From Nemopilema nomurai (lineage: Eukaryota; Cnidaria; Scyphozoa; Rhizostomeae; Rhizostomatidae): a stretch of 64,000 nucleotides of DNA. The stretch lies in contig ML133499.1 of the NCBI GenBank assembly GCA_003864495.1, positions 1,736,001 through 1,800,000 of the forward strand, in the 5' to 3' direction. A model generated the notes under the pieces. It made no database searches. It was not told where the DNA came from and worked only from the letters and a program-made list of their open reading frames with translations. Shown piece by piece: positions 25,610-36,655 of this stretch; position 1 is the first letter of the stretch, and each line of letters starts with the position of its first letter. Both the position numbers and the translations under genes were made by a program.

Positions 25610-26695
25610 AGGAAATTTCTTTGTTTGTCATACCACAGCAAATTTCATATGACTCGACCATTTTCAACAAGTTGGAAACAGTTATATTTTGCATTGATCT
25701 TCTATTTACCTTGTAGATATGATGGTCATCAGGCAGAAGCCATCCATAAATTGAAACAGAAAAACCCAAGCTTGCATCAATTATAATTTCGTATCTGGGC
25801 AGTATGAAAGGAAATTCAAATTTCTTGATTCCTGCCATATCACAGGAGATATCAGGGGACCAAATTCCATAAAATCTTTGTGCCTCCACCTTCTGGCATA
25901 ACTCATCAAAAAATTTATAAATCATATTTCTGGATTCCTCTTCCGGTAAAAAATCTCTCCCCACAGGAATGTGCCTTCGTTCCTTTTTCTCTTTCTGGAA
26001 GCTTTTTATTGGCATTTACTTGATAGAGCCCCAGGCTTCAGCCCTTTCCTCTTTGAATCAACTATAAGGGGAACAATTAGATACAATTTGATATTCTTTT
26101 AGACAGGACAATATACACAATCCTAGGTCAATTCACACAATGCATAAGGTATATTTTTATTTCAGATGTTCTGACAAAGTATTCGCAGGATAAGAAAATA
26201 TCGTTTTTGCAAACATGCAGTGCCGTCGGAACGAAATTCATATTGAAAGCGGCGGGCCTACAGTTTTAAAATTGTTTGGGGCCTGAAAATGTACTCATGA
26301 TAAAATAGACAGGCCTGGGCTCCTACACCGCTGGCTTCAAGGTTCACTCGCGATCAATCTTTCAACGATCAAGTAAATGTTTATGAAAAAGGTATACTAT
26401 AGGAAAATCAAAAATTTAACTAGGCTATTAGCATCAAATCGAATGCTAGATACTTACAAATTTCTATTTGCTCTGGTAGGAAATGTTTTTTACATAAAAA
26501 CTCATTTTTCACTCGTTCTTTGAAGGCCTTGTCCAGTACCCTGCTCTTCGTTATTTCGTTCAGGAGAAGTTCCCTCCATTTCATTTTTTCGTCGTTATTT
26601 GCCGCTGGAAGTTTAAAAGTTCCAAGACCTTTCGTTCTACGGCTGCTTGCACAATTAAAACTGCACAATTTCGCCGGGCATGATAAAATTGACAT
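25610..26695 (-). pseudogene. THAP-domain transposon-type gene, frameshifted
   Basis: Exon 1 from the ATG at 26695 to 26458 encodes a THAP C2CH finger: C-x3-C (CSFNC), FKLP, the invariant W (KMKWREL), and C-x2-H (CKKHF), ending at a GTAAGT donor. A second exon after a CTTATAG acceptor (about 26059) reads DSKRKGLKPGALSSK, then shifts frame before PIKSFQKEKKERRHIP (26015) and a block ending KMVESYEICCGMTNKEI. The LKPGA...SK linker followed by PIKSF is common in THAP transposase-like proteins. The 2-nt shift and following TAA make it a pseudogene. An inverted broken copy of exon 1's end is at 55060-55225, where the donor GTAAGT has become TTAAGT. Confidence 0.65.
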
Positions 26696-26756
26696 GATAT
26701 ATATCCACGATCGAAGCATACAAGAGTAGTGGCCGAAGCAGTGTGCACGGATAATG

Positions 26757-27085
26757 TCACGTGACTTTTAAAAATCCTAACAAAAAGATATTCTTTTGAT
26801 GTTTGCCGGCTTTCCAGACCAGTGTTTTTCTATTGACTATGCAAATTATTTTTTTCTCATTACTGAGCAACACTAGTGATGACTTTTTACTAAGGCATCG
26901 CTTACAGCTTGAATTTTTCTCGATAAATTTGGCAATAATTTCAAGATCAATTAAAGGATACCCACTAACAAGAGCAGTACTGGTGGAGCCTGTGTTTATA
27001 TCCAAATCTGTTGATCTGGCCCTTGTGAAAGTGATGTCGTTTTCGTCTTCAAGAGTAAAAGAACTTTTGAGAAGCTTCTTTTAAG
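26757..27085 (-). pseudogene. N-terminal piece of a Mutator-like transposase-domain ORF
   Basis: Frame reads DINTGSTSTALVSGYPLID, LEIIAKFIEKNSSCKRC and KKSSLVLLSNEKK. The SGYxLIDxxxL..., CxxC, LxLxE arrangement resembles the N-terminus of Mutator-like transposase-domain proteins. It ends without the rest of the protein. The DNA at 26735-26825 recurs near 56200-56310, including CACGTGAC and GATGTTTGCCGGC. Confidence 0.4.
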
Positions 27086-27099
27086 TGGCAGTTGCGCCA

Positions 27100-27564
27100 G
27101 CACTACTTGGATCAGCATGATGTCCACAGGCTGCTATGTGATTATCGTTGGTAGACCGTTGAACGGGCTGTTCTATTGTTGCATTCATAAAGTTGTTGTA
27201 TTTGACAATTGGCAAAACGCAAGGCACTTCCTTCATGGTCCCATCTCTCTGACGCCGATTTATAACAGTTGAGCTTTCGCTTGGATCGGTATTTGTTGAT
27301 ACAACCAGAACTGGCTTGTGTCTTCTTCTCGCGCCAAGCAGAAACTAGAATCATATCCTTTTTGAATTGCATTGAATACACGCTATCCTTAATGAGGGCG
27401 TTCACTTTCCTCTTCGAGTTATGATGGAACGGAAGCCCCTTTAAGTTTGATCTGACAGTCCTGCAGCAATACAAGCCTTTCTCAAGCAATGGCGGCAATA
27501 GCAATAGAGATAGCTCATTAATAACAACTAAATTTCGAATGGCCAAGATGGTTCTGGCCAGCAA
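27100..27564 (-). pseudogene. piggyBac-type transposase fragment
   Basis: Frame contains LLEKGLYCCRTVRSNLKGLP, then SMQFKKDMILVSAWREKKT. LLxKGxYxxGTxRxNRKGxP and the following D/K-MxxxxWxDKK are hallmarks of the piggyBac DDE domain (DDE_Tnp_1_7). The N-terminal catalytic half is missing. After a frame change near 27200, a Cys/His-containing tail is visible (HIAACGHHAD). Inactive remnant. Confidence 0.7.
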
Positions 27565-27682
27565 TGATGTCTTTTCTCAAGCCAATCAATTCACCTGGAT
27601 TTTTTCTTATTGCAAGTCCATAGTATTTTTTCGTGACGTCAATAACTTTGTTTGTTAGATGACCTTAACCTTAAATTGTTTT

Positions 27683-28243
27683 TCAATCCTTTAATTTCAC
27701 ATTTCCCAGGGACACTTTCAACTTCCTAATGCGTGTACCCATCCGCTTCTGAACATGTCCAATGCGTTCTTCTTTCACTATTGCGACATTATCACAATGA
27801 GGCCTATCTTTGGCAATTGTGGAATAATAGGAAGCGTCTCCATCCCCAATGTAAGCGGTGTACCTTAAACGGGCGTGTCTGGCATCATCTGTTAAGTCGG
27901 GGTCAGCTTTGTGTAAGAGGTCCTCCAAATCCCACAACAGTAAAGGAGGGTCTTCATTCGGTCTGAGGGTACGGCAATCAAACTCACAATAGTACCTTTC
28001 GCGATCAACCTTTGGGCAGAGCGCTTCGGTGAGATGCGTTGTCAGAGCACCAAAACTGTCCTTCTTTTCGGCAGGTAAGCAATGGAAGTACGCAGCGGCC
28101 GGGCCTTTTAAAAATGCAGGCAACTTTTTAAGTTTGTCGTCACTTGTCCAGTTGTTTGCAGTGGCACAGCAATTAAAATTGCGAAGCCACCCAACAAAAT
28201 CTCCGGATTCAAACTTCTCGGGAATAATCGATACAGAAGCCAT
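27683..28243 (-). mobile_element. LTR-retrotransposon gag-like fragment
   Basis: 186-aa frame starting MASVSIIPEKFESGDFVGWL, continuing with LPAFLKGPAAAYFHCL and a charged helical region. This is the layout of Ty3/Gypsy-type gag (FxGxDxxxWLxxFE..., LP.FL.G.A..YF). Upstream on the minus strand, TTGGTGACAGAG follows CGTTACA near 28290, as expected of a primer-binding site after an LTR end. No polymerase follows downstream, so the element is truncated. Confidence 0.65.
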
Positions 28244-28358
28244 GATATCAAGATCTCTTGAAACTCAGCCTTGTATCTCTGTCACCAATTGTAACGGTTG
28301 CGTATAGGTTCGGCAAGGAGAGAGACAAGACGAATAGACATCACTTCGTTTCGATAAC

Positions 28359-28697
28359 TCAAAGACTGATCATTTCGAAATCATTTAGTAATATAACGCG
28401 TTTTAACGGACGTACTGCTGTGCGCTGAGGACGGATATTTCCCCCTCTCGTACTCCGTACTTCAATTTTCACTTCATTCTCGTTACTTTCTTTCCCGTCC
28501 TTTTCTATTCCTGATTTTTTGTCTCCTTTCTTTAAGTTTTCTTTCTTTCCATTGTCGCCTGAAACATTAGCATTAGATACTTCAAGTGGATAAATTTTCT
28601 GGATAGGTCTAGTAAGAATTTGTGGCTTACCTTCCAGCTTTTTGGAAATTAAGCATTTTCTAATCACCTTCTTAACAAATTGCCTACCCTTGGCCAT
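28359..28697 (-). pseudogene. BEL/Pao-type pol C-terminus with internal deletion
   Basis: Frame begins GRQFVKKVIRKCLISKKLEG, an integrase zinc-binding region of BEL/Pao type. It jumps directly to TRPIQKIYPLEV and a lysine-rich tail ending RPQRTAVRPLKR, which are the usual last residues of such polyproteins. The integrase catalytic core is absent, so the copy is collapsed. The next ~90 bp towards 28290 may be LTR sequence preceding the gag fragment. Confidence 0.55.
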
Positions 28698-29294
28698 CCA
28701 GTATCATGACCTCAACTCTGCCAGAGTAGCGTTAACCTTGCAATGATGTACCTTGTTATGACAATCAATATTAACCACAAATCTATGATTCTTTGGTAAC
28801 AGCACTTGGTTCTTAGTTCTTACTATTTGCTTGTATTTGTTTCATCAGAATCGTTTGAAATGTATCTTGCTGTATCTCTTTCAACTAATGTTATCTGAAT
28901 GAGCAGAGGAATTTCTCCTCCTGGTAACGGTTGCCATGGAAACCCTGAAAAAGTCTTTTTTCCAGGTAGATCATAATTACATGTGGTATCAAAATTTTAT
29001 CTGCTTATTCTAATAATAACCACAAAATAATGCATCAAAGAAAATTTGAGTCAAATATCTCACATAGTCACAGAGATATCTTTTCTTAAAGTTAAATAAG
29101 GCTAATTTCAAAAAACGGCATTGAAAGTTTCACAATCAACTTTTTAAGACAATTGTTATTATTACAACAGAACATACTTTTTATCATACCTGATATGTTG
29201 AAATACTTCTGATAACAAAATTTAAAACAGGCTGCCCTAATTTTTTGCCTTTTTTGGCCTGTTGGCATGTTCTACAACTAGAGAGATATTTTTT
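28698..29294. other. AT-rich spacer, nothing recognised
   Basis: No domain, clear repeat or RNA gene was seen. Surrounded on both sides by transposon debris. Confidence 0.35.
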
Positions 29295-30117
29295 TCATTG
29301 ACAAACGTTATGCCAGTACCTCCAGTTGATGCCAGTTTGTTCTTTGGGGCCTTTTTTGTTTTCTTGCAGACAATCAGGAACTTGTGAATGCTTATTCACC
29401 AGCCAAGTAATCTTGCCCTTTCTTGTGGTTTCTTTTCTTTTTCTTCTTAGAAGTCTTCTCTGATTTCGGTATTTGCTTCTACACTTCTGCGCTGCATTCA
29501 TCAAGCGTTGGTTATTGAGCCAGCGACAACCTCTCAGTGTGTTAATACCTGCATAATTAACTCACAAACTAGCCTACGACTTTCCCACAATGTTTGATAA
29601 TCTACTAATGCTTATTTGTGCTCTTTTGATTTGCATTAGAAGCACACTTTTGACCTTACTTCATAATCTAGAACCTCCCCAGTATCAATGGCGACCACAA
29701 AGACAACACCATGAAGAGAACAACATTCATCAGAATATCCATATCGTTTTTGCCAAGTGCCATCAACAGAAACATAAACCTCAAATATGTCAGAAAAAGG
29801 GTCCAAATCTTTGCATCAAATCATATTCTTAAGATTAAGTGCAGCTTTTTCGAGTGATGCATCAGCCTCATTTGAGTAGCAACATTCACACTTTTCATCA
29901 AGTCATTATATGTTGCATGCAAAAGTGGTAATGGAAGGTCAAAAGCAGTGCAAAGCTTTTGCAAATTTGTCAGCCTAAGACCAGTCTCAATACCAGCTTG
30001 AAAACCCCTGAAGTTTGATTCTGATGAATTTCCAATGCCATTTTTCATTCTTGGGCTTGTTTGACAAAGTGTAGTCTCTTGGCAATTTGTACACTTAACA
30101 ATTAGCTCTTCATCCAA
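29295..30117 (-). pseudogene. Mutator-like transposase-domain protein, decayed
   Basis: Three pieces in order on the minus strand: 30117-29821 (IVKCTNCQETTLCQTSPRMK, NFRGFQAGIETGLRLTNLQK, CTAFDLPLPLLHATYNDLMK); about 29815-29640 in another frame (EVYVSVDGTWQKRYGY ... HGVVFVVAIDTGEVLDYEV); and 29504-29295 (KCRSKYRNQRRLLRRKRK). The VSxDGTWQ-Rx block carries the first catalytic Asp typical of this family. Frame changes and an internal stop show it is inactive. A matching N-terminus is not found directly upstream. Confidence 0.7.
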
Positions 30118-31348
30118 ACCTGCTTATTTGCCATCAGCTTGAAAGAGAACAAGATTTCTTTGGATAACTTTTGCAAGAGCCACAGACTGCTGTTTGGAAG
30201 AGGGCATGTTGTAACTTGATGGCTTTCATGAATTCGAAGCCATGTGCGTCTTGTGTTTCCGAGGATAATCTGCATTATTTATTTTGGGGGTAGTTTGAAG
30301 AGGCAGTTCATTTCCACAGAAAGAGTTTTGCGGGGTTTTGGAGCTATCTACTGACTATGGTTAGTAGCGTCAGCATTTGAAAACAAAGGAACCCAAAGGG
30401 CACCGAGGCCTAGAGGACAATCAAAAATGGCAACCCTTCTTAACAGCTACCGTCTTCTCTCGTTGTGCTGCGTCTAGAGTTCGACTTAATGGCTCCGATA
30501 CAAACAATGCATTTTATGTCCCATTGATGTGGTCCAATCTTGCAAGTAGTGAAATTCAGAAACGTGCTTTTTTCGGCAGGAACAGGAAGTCTCTTGTTGT
30601 TTACAACAGTTTTAAACGCCGCACTTGCGTCGATTAGCTCCAAAACTGTTCGCAAAATTGTTGGCCTTTTGTATCGTTATCCCTCTTAGATCTCGAATGA
30701 AACAGGTGCGCCCAAATTAGCGATATTCTGAGAAACCCTTTTTCGATACCGCATTTCCGAGGTTTTTCCGACCGCCGGTTTATTGGCAAATTTGACCGCG
30801 AAACAGTGCAATTTTGGACATTACCCACATTTTTCCCCTCCCTCAAATGTCCATGCTTCGCATATACACATTTCTTCTCGTAGATACAATTTTGTTGTCC
30901 TGCAAGATGCAAGTTGTGATTTTCGAATCTTCCATTTGTTCTCGAGTTGTTCAAAAAACTGGACCCAGTGCAATACCAGCCTACCTCTGTAATGAGATTA
31001 ATTGTTCAGCCGGGTCATCAAAATCGAGATTTTACTTTAGACCTATGAAATTTCAAACACGTGACAATATCTATCTTGATAAGGGGGTTTCAGCCACATG
31101 CCCCCACATTTCTTTTGAGTTTCTCACTCATAAATCGAACACCTCTTTATTTTTTGCTGTTGCTGATGTACTAATTTAAATAATCAGCTGAGTAAATTTG
31201 TGATTTGAAACACTGTTGTAGATTTAGTTTTTAGAACTGTAAAAATAGGTTATTTTTCTTAATTTGTAGCAATCTCCGTTCTCAAATTGATACGTAAAAG
31301 GTATGCATAGTTCAGTCAAGTAATTATTTATTTTGGTAAATAAAGTGT
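30118..31348. other. Unresolved region after the Mutator-like remnant
   Basis: Several short frames on both strands, including a Cys/His-rich one at 30954-30634 on the minus strand. None has a domain I recognise. Likely decayed transposon DNA. Confidence 0.3.
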
Positions 31349-31527
31349 GATATAGCGGAGCCAGTTTTTGCATACTAGAGTTCTTTTTCGTCTGACATTC
31401 TTCAGAGTATACATACGATTGCAAGTACTTAAAGTGACAAGTTTTTAAAAAAATATTTAAGATAGCAAAAACTGGTTACACTATTTCTAGCTATCGTAAA
31501 GTTCTGTACCATAAAGTACTTGTTTAG
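31349..31527. mobile_element. MITE family 1 copy with 9-bp target duplication
   Basis: Element with CCAGTTTTTGCATAC and CTTCAGAGTATACATACG in the left half and TATTTCTAGCTATCGTAAAG, TAAAGTACTTGTTTAG in the right. It is flanked by ATAAAGTGT at 31340-31348 and 31528-31536. The left tip has lost part of the AAAAAGCGG end. Confidence 0.75.
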
Positions 31528-32249
31528 ATAAAGTGTCTTAAAAGTATCTTATTTGTTAAAAGCAGAAGATTTGTTTATTTCATTTAATGCGTATTAATGC
31601 GTATACAGCATCAAAATGTCAAATAGTTTTTTATCCTTTGTTGGACAACCTGTAGAAAGACAATGAATTTGAAAAGTTGTTTACTATCTCGTTGAAGGGA
31701 TAAATTACTCCATTCTCAAAACATAATTTATCTCGAGAATAGTACACTGTTTTTTTTATCAGATCTCTTGGTTGCTATAAAGAGATGGCAAATGCTTACC
31801 TTCACGGGTAGGAATGAATGTAACGGAAAAGGGACTATTGATTCGAATTGTAGCCATGTCCACATGAACTTCTAACCACTGCATTTAACTTCAACAGCTT
31901 TCTCCTCAAAACAACTTGCTTGTGGCAGAAAATAAAATAAAGTTTTTCCCTCATGGGAGTAGAATTATTGAGCGCACATTGAATAGAACAATGCCAAACA
32001 ATAAAAGTCTGTACACCAATAACAATAGATTACAAAATATAACACAAAGCAACACGTGACATTTACCAAGGGTGTTTGTTATTGAAGATTCAAACCAGGA
32101 TGCTGCCAAGGATTAGGCCTTTTGGTGTGGCTACAGTCGAATCGTTGCATTTTGACGAATACGCCACGCAAATATTGACGTATTTTGCGTTGGTCCATAA
32201 TCAACTATTCTGAAGAATCATAACCCCTGACAATTATGTTCTAGGTGTT
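31528..32249. other. Intergenic, nothing recognised
   Basis: AT-rich DNA without domains or clear repeats. Confidence 0.35.
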
Positions 32250-32655
32250 TTGGAGCCTGTCTAAATTTCTACGAAATATCCAATTCTTTGTAGATATAGA
32301 GTTTGTATTTTCTCTTGGACTCCTCTTAATAATCCTCTAGAAAAGAAGGGGTGAAATGGACGTTGATTGTTCATTTACGGCACAGAATAGAGATTATCTC
32401 CACTCTGTGTTTACGGCCAATCAAGATATCTCTATTCTGTGTTTACGGCCAATCAAGATATCTCTATTCTGTGTTACGGCCAATCAAGATATATCTATTC
32501 TGTGTTTACGGCCAATCAAGATCTCCTCGATCCGCAACTTGCCATTCATGTTGTCAGCTTTTGGTCACTTTTCCACGTGTATATTCTTTGAGGATGAAAA
32601 GTACTTTAAAATATGCAAAAATTTTGGTTCCACTGTTTCTTACAATTCTGAATAA
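32250..32655. mobile_element. MITE family 1 copy carrying a 32-bp tandem repeat
   Basis: GGTGTTTTGGAGCCTGTCTA ... TTCTTTGTAGATA at the left and GATCCGCAACTTGCCATTCA ... AAGTACTTTAAAATATGC at the right mark a family 1 copy. Inside, at about 32405-32525, a 31-32 bp unit (TTTACGGCCAATCAAGATAT plus CTCTATTCTGTG) repeats about four times. The expansion is absent from the other copies. Confidence 0.6.
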
Positions 32656-33396
32656 TCCTATTGTCGTATAGCAGTCAGTGGCGGTTTTAGGGGGAGCGCT
32701 TTTGGTAACTTAGAAAGGGCCCCACGGCATGAAAAATTAAAAAGACACCACCTTGAGGCATAAAAATTTTAATGGAAAAGAACTTTAAGAATAAACTTCG
32801 CTACCAAATATTTCAAACAAGGGCCCCGCAGATGGTTTCGGTCCCAGACCCCGAAGGCATTATGTCCAAAGTCGATCAGATTCTTCTTAGGACAACGACA
32901 ATACCTCAGACGAACCGAAATCACGCGGATCTATTTTCATAATAGCAGTTAACGACGTTCTCTGAAGCAAGAAAAAGTTGCATTGAAAGCTTTTCAAAAT
33001 TTATGATTATTAGATAAGAAGAAAGTAAAAACACCGCTTCTAATTTCGAGGGTAAATATGGAATATGTAGATGATCAGGGCGTCATGGGTCCCTGAGAGC
33101 CTCTAACACTCTTTCACAATCTAAATAGCCGCTTCCCTCTTAAAAGGGGTTTTGTATGACCCCAATTTTTGACGTGAATGGACCTCCCACGGATTCTCAT
33201 TTAGTAAAATGTTAAAAGGCCTTTCGAAAATAACTTCAAGGTTTGATGAAGATACAACTCAGTTAGAGGAGGGGTGGGTCCAGGAGGTGCTCCCTCTAAC
33301 CTTCTTCCCAATGTCTCAGATTTCAATAGTGATGACAGGTAAATATCACGGACGTTTCTGGGTTGGACTGCCTCCTTTGGGACTGCCTATTGTAAG
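32656..33396. other. Upstream region of gene D, no gene
   Basis: 32673-32860 starts CAGTGGCGGTTTTAGGGGG and contains AGGGCCCC words. It resembles ends of dispersed hAT-like elements, as at 62725. No coding domain. Confidence 0.35.
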
Positions 33397-33789
33397 GCGC
33401 AACTCGCACTAAGCACTTTGACCTCCGAACTCTTCTTCCTCGACTTTCCGATTTGTTGTGCGATTTGCCCTAAATGTCGTGCCGACTTCTTTGGTTGTTG
33501 CCATGAAGGCGCATCTTGCAATAAGCACTTTGACCTCCGAACTCTTCTTCCTCGACTTTCCGATTTGTTGTGTGATTTGCCCTAAATGTTGTGCCGACTT
33601 CTTTGGTTGTTGCCATGAAAGCGCAACTTGCACTAAGCACTTTGACCTCCGAACTCTTCTTCCTAGACTTTCCGATTTGTCGTGCGATTTGCCATCAATG
33701 TCGTGCCGACTTCTCTATTTGTTTTTGTAAAGGACACAACTTACACCAAGCACTTTGACCTCCGAACTCTGCTTCTTCGAACTTCCAAA
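33397..33789 (+). repeat. 112-bp tandem repeat reaching the gene D start codon
   Basis: Units begin at 33397, 33509, 33621 and 33733, each 112 bp, with the common core AAGCACTTTGACCTCCGAAC then TCTTCTTCCT. The fourth unit is cut after ~57 bp by the ATG of gene D at 33790. Each unit therefore carries a copy of the immediate 5' leader or promoter of gene D. The repeats are highly similar, so the expansion is fairly recent. Confidence 0.85.
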
Positions 33790-36210
33790 ATGGCTCCGGT
33801 GAAAAGTGTTTGCCTGAAAACTTTGATCAAGAAAGACGAGCAGCCAGTAGCCGAACATTTTGAAGTGAAGGAAGCAGATGAGGAGTTTACGCTGCAAGAT
33901 GGCGAAGTACTGGTGAAGGCTCTTTACCTCTCAATGGATCCTATTCTTCGATACAAAATGAGCCAAGGGACTTTCATGACTCCATGGGCAGTCGAAGAGC
34001 CTTGTGTTGGTGTGGGAGTTGGTGTTGTTTTGGAAAGCAAATTTGAAGGAATTGGTTTTCATGATATCGTTGAATCTCGAGGTTTTCCTTGGAAGACGCA
34101 GTTTGTGATTGATGGAAAAGTTTTGAACAAGGTAAGGCTACGTTGGTTAAGTAAGAAGTGCTGGATTTATTGCCAGGACAAAGCTTTGTTTCTTGTGTAA
34201 GGAGAGTAAGACAGCCTTTCAAATGAAAGATGGCGCCTCTTTTTAAATCCTCTTCGAAAAAAACCACTCTGAAAGTTCAAAAGCCCTTAGGCTACATCAT
34301 AATGGCCTTAGGCAGTTTTTCAAAAAAAATTTTAAGACCCATGGTTTCTAGTTATCAAGTGTAATTTTTCATGTTTAACAAGATTAAATCAAATTCACTT
34401 TACTTGATCAACAGATATAATCATATTTTGACTTAAATAAAGAGAATTCCTTTTTTGTTGATTTTCTTTCAGTTGGAAGTTGGGGAAAGAGTCAACATCT
34501 TAATTTGAAATGCATGGAAGTCCTGTAGGAAATTGGTTTTCTAATTTTTCCCTTAATTTACCTGTTACTCTTATTCTAGAGTATATATGTAGTAAAAAAA
34601 TTCTTTTTCTTCTCTGTCATAGTTTGAGCAAGATGTCTTTCAGACGAAACCCTCACTGGCACTTGGATGTTGCGGATTTACTGGTCTTACTGCATATTTT
34701 GGAATTAAAGAAAAATGCCACATCATTCCAGAAAAGAACCAATCTGTTGTTGTCAGTGGTGCAGCGGGAGGTGTTGGATCCATTGCTGGGCAGGTAGGAG
34801 ATACCAACTTTCTTGCAACCAGATTATCAGAAATAAAAGTGCCAAGCCACAAAACGGCAATGAGATAACACTCACTTACAACTCTATCAATGTTTTCTAA
34901 AGATTAAAGACAGATGAGGTTCTGATTTAACATATTTTGTAGTATTTTACTGAAATGTTGGCAATCAGGCAGACATTTCTAGGTAATTTTCAGGGAAGTA
35001 CTCCATTTTTGTTATGGATAGAAACATTTTTAACAGCTTGATTTTGCAAACTTTATATAATTTAATTGAAGCTTTTGTATTTTTAAGATTGCCAGAATCA
35101 AAGGTGCTACCAATATTGTTGGAATCTGTGGCTCAGATGTAAAGTGCAAATTTCTTAAAGAGGGGCTTGGTTTTAATGGTGCAATAAACTATAAAACAGA
35201 TGACATTTATGCAGCTCTGAGGAAACTTTGCCCCAATGGCATTGACTGCTATTTTGACAATGTTGGTGGAGACATTAGTGATCATGTCATCAGACAAATG
35301 AACAAGAATTCCCATGTTGCTGTTTGTGGCCAGGTTTCAATCTATAATAAGGATGTTCCCTTTGGACATGATTTGGTTCCTGAAATTGCAGGATTGGTAA
35401 AAATGAATAATATACAAAGAGAGTTCTTTGCTGTTTCAAACTACAAAGGTAATCATTTGAAGATGTGATGTTAAATTATATTAAAAAAATTTTAAGTTTG
35501 TTCATCAGTAAAATTGCTAGGTACATGGTTATTTCAGTTAGGCCCAAAATCTATCCATTGAGAGTCTCTTCTATAGATGTGCGGCAGCAAAATTTTTGGC
35601 TCCAAGAGTTGTCTCTATACCATTGTTTTGAAATAATTAAGGCTTTGCTTTGAAAAAACATAAGCTGCAAAATCATTCTAACTCATGGTTGTTTTTATCC
35701 TACAATCTCTACAGACATTTCAGCGGAGATTCTTTGCTCTTGCCTTCATGATCATTTTTTAGGCCCAACCGGGGTTTTAAATGAAAAGCATAGTTGGTCA
35801 TGGCAAAAGTGTTTAATACATTGTAAGATGGATCAGGATGGGTGGTTGCAGTTGTACTGAAAATTTATCCTACTTTTATTAACTGCATATTCTTTGTCCC
35901 AAAAGAAACCAACATATTAGATACCCCTGGACTTGATGCATTTAAAACTTTTGAATGGAGAACCTTTTTTCCAAATAGTTTCTTTTCAACCTTCCAAAGA
36001 TATCTATTTCTAATGCTTAGAGTCTTTGCTTCTCCTTTAGCGGAATACAAGGAAGCAATAACAGAACTTGCTAATTGGTACGTTGAAGGAAAACTGAAGG
36101 CCAAAGAAACTGTTTTTGATGGTATCGAGAACACAGGAAAAGCTTTTATGTCAGTTATAACGGGTGGGAACATCGGAAAACAGTTGGTAAAAGTAAGCGA
36201 AGGGCACTAG
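33790..36210 (+). CDS. Prostaglandin reductase 2-like gene D (four exons)
   Basis: Exons: 33790-34131, 34623-34793, 35088-35448 and 36041-36210, with GT-AG introns and a continuous frame of 347 aa. Motifs: LYLSMDPILRYKM, SGAAGGVGSIAGQ (NADPH loop), FDNVGGDISDHVI, CGQVSIYNKD and VITGGNIGKQ. Expected activity is cytosolic NADPH-dependent reduction of 15-keto-prostaglandins or similar enones. It is the most diverged of the four; exon 3 does not share the near-identical tract seen in A, B and C, so it is a separate subfamily. The start MAPVKSV is preferred because it fits the family; the frame is open upstream into the 112-bp repeat, giving a possible 36-residue extension. The orphan exon at 20909 is its close relative. 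Confidence 0.9.
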
Positions 36211-36471
36211 AAAACTCTCGAAAAGGAACTAGATAACTGTTTTAATTGGCTGCATCAGCTTCTAGTGTATTCCTGCTTGCTGCCAGCGATGTTCATTAAA
36301 TGGAACGTGCTTTTTAATGCTTTCACGTGAACATGATTTGATGTAACGAAGGTTAATCGATAACAAAGATTCTGTATATAACAAATGCTTTTATCAGTTA
36401 GAAGTAGGCCTGTTGTTGCTCCGAAGTGGAGGTAAGAAGTCGCCTTGCTTTCAGTGCCTCGTTTTACTCAA

Positions 36472-36655
36472 GCCCCGTTTACACGATACCGGATTCACTT
36501 CGAATCGGATTCGTTTTATTCCAGATAGGCCTTCCGTTTGCTCGACGAAGACCCAATCCGGTTTGATTTCGCTCTGCTTTTACTGGGTGAAATCACTCCG
36601 CTACGAAGTGGTATGAAACGTACCGGATTGGGTAAAGTGCTCGTGTAAACGCCCG
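36472..36655. mobile_element. Small palindromic element (CGTTTACACGA ends)
   Basis: CGTTTACACGATACCGGATT at 36476 is mirrored by TCGTGTAAACG (36641-36651), and TACCGGATT also recurs near 36621. About 180 bp, non-coding, 260 bp after gene D. No clear target duplication seen. Confidence 0.5.
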
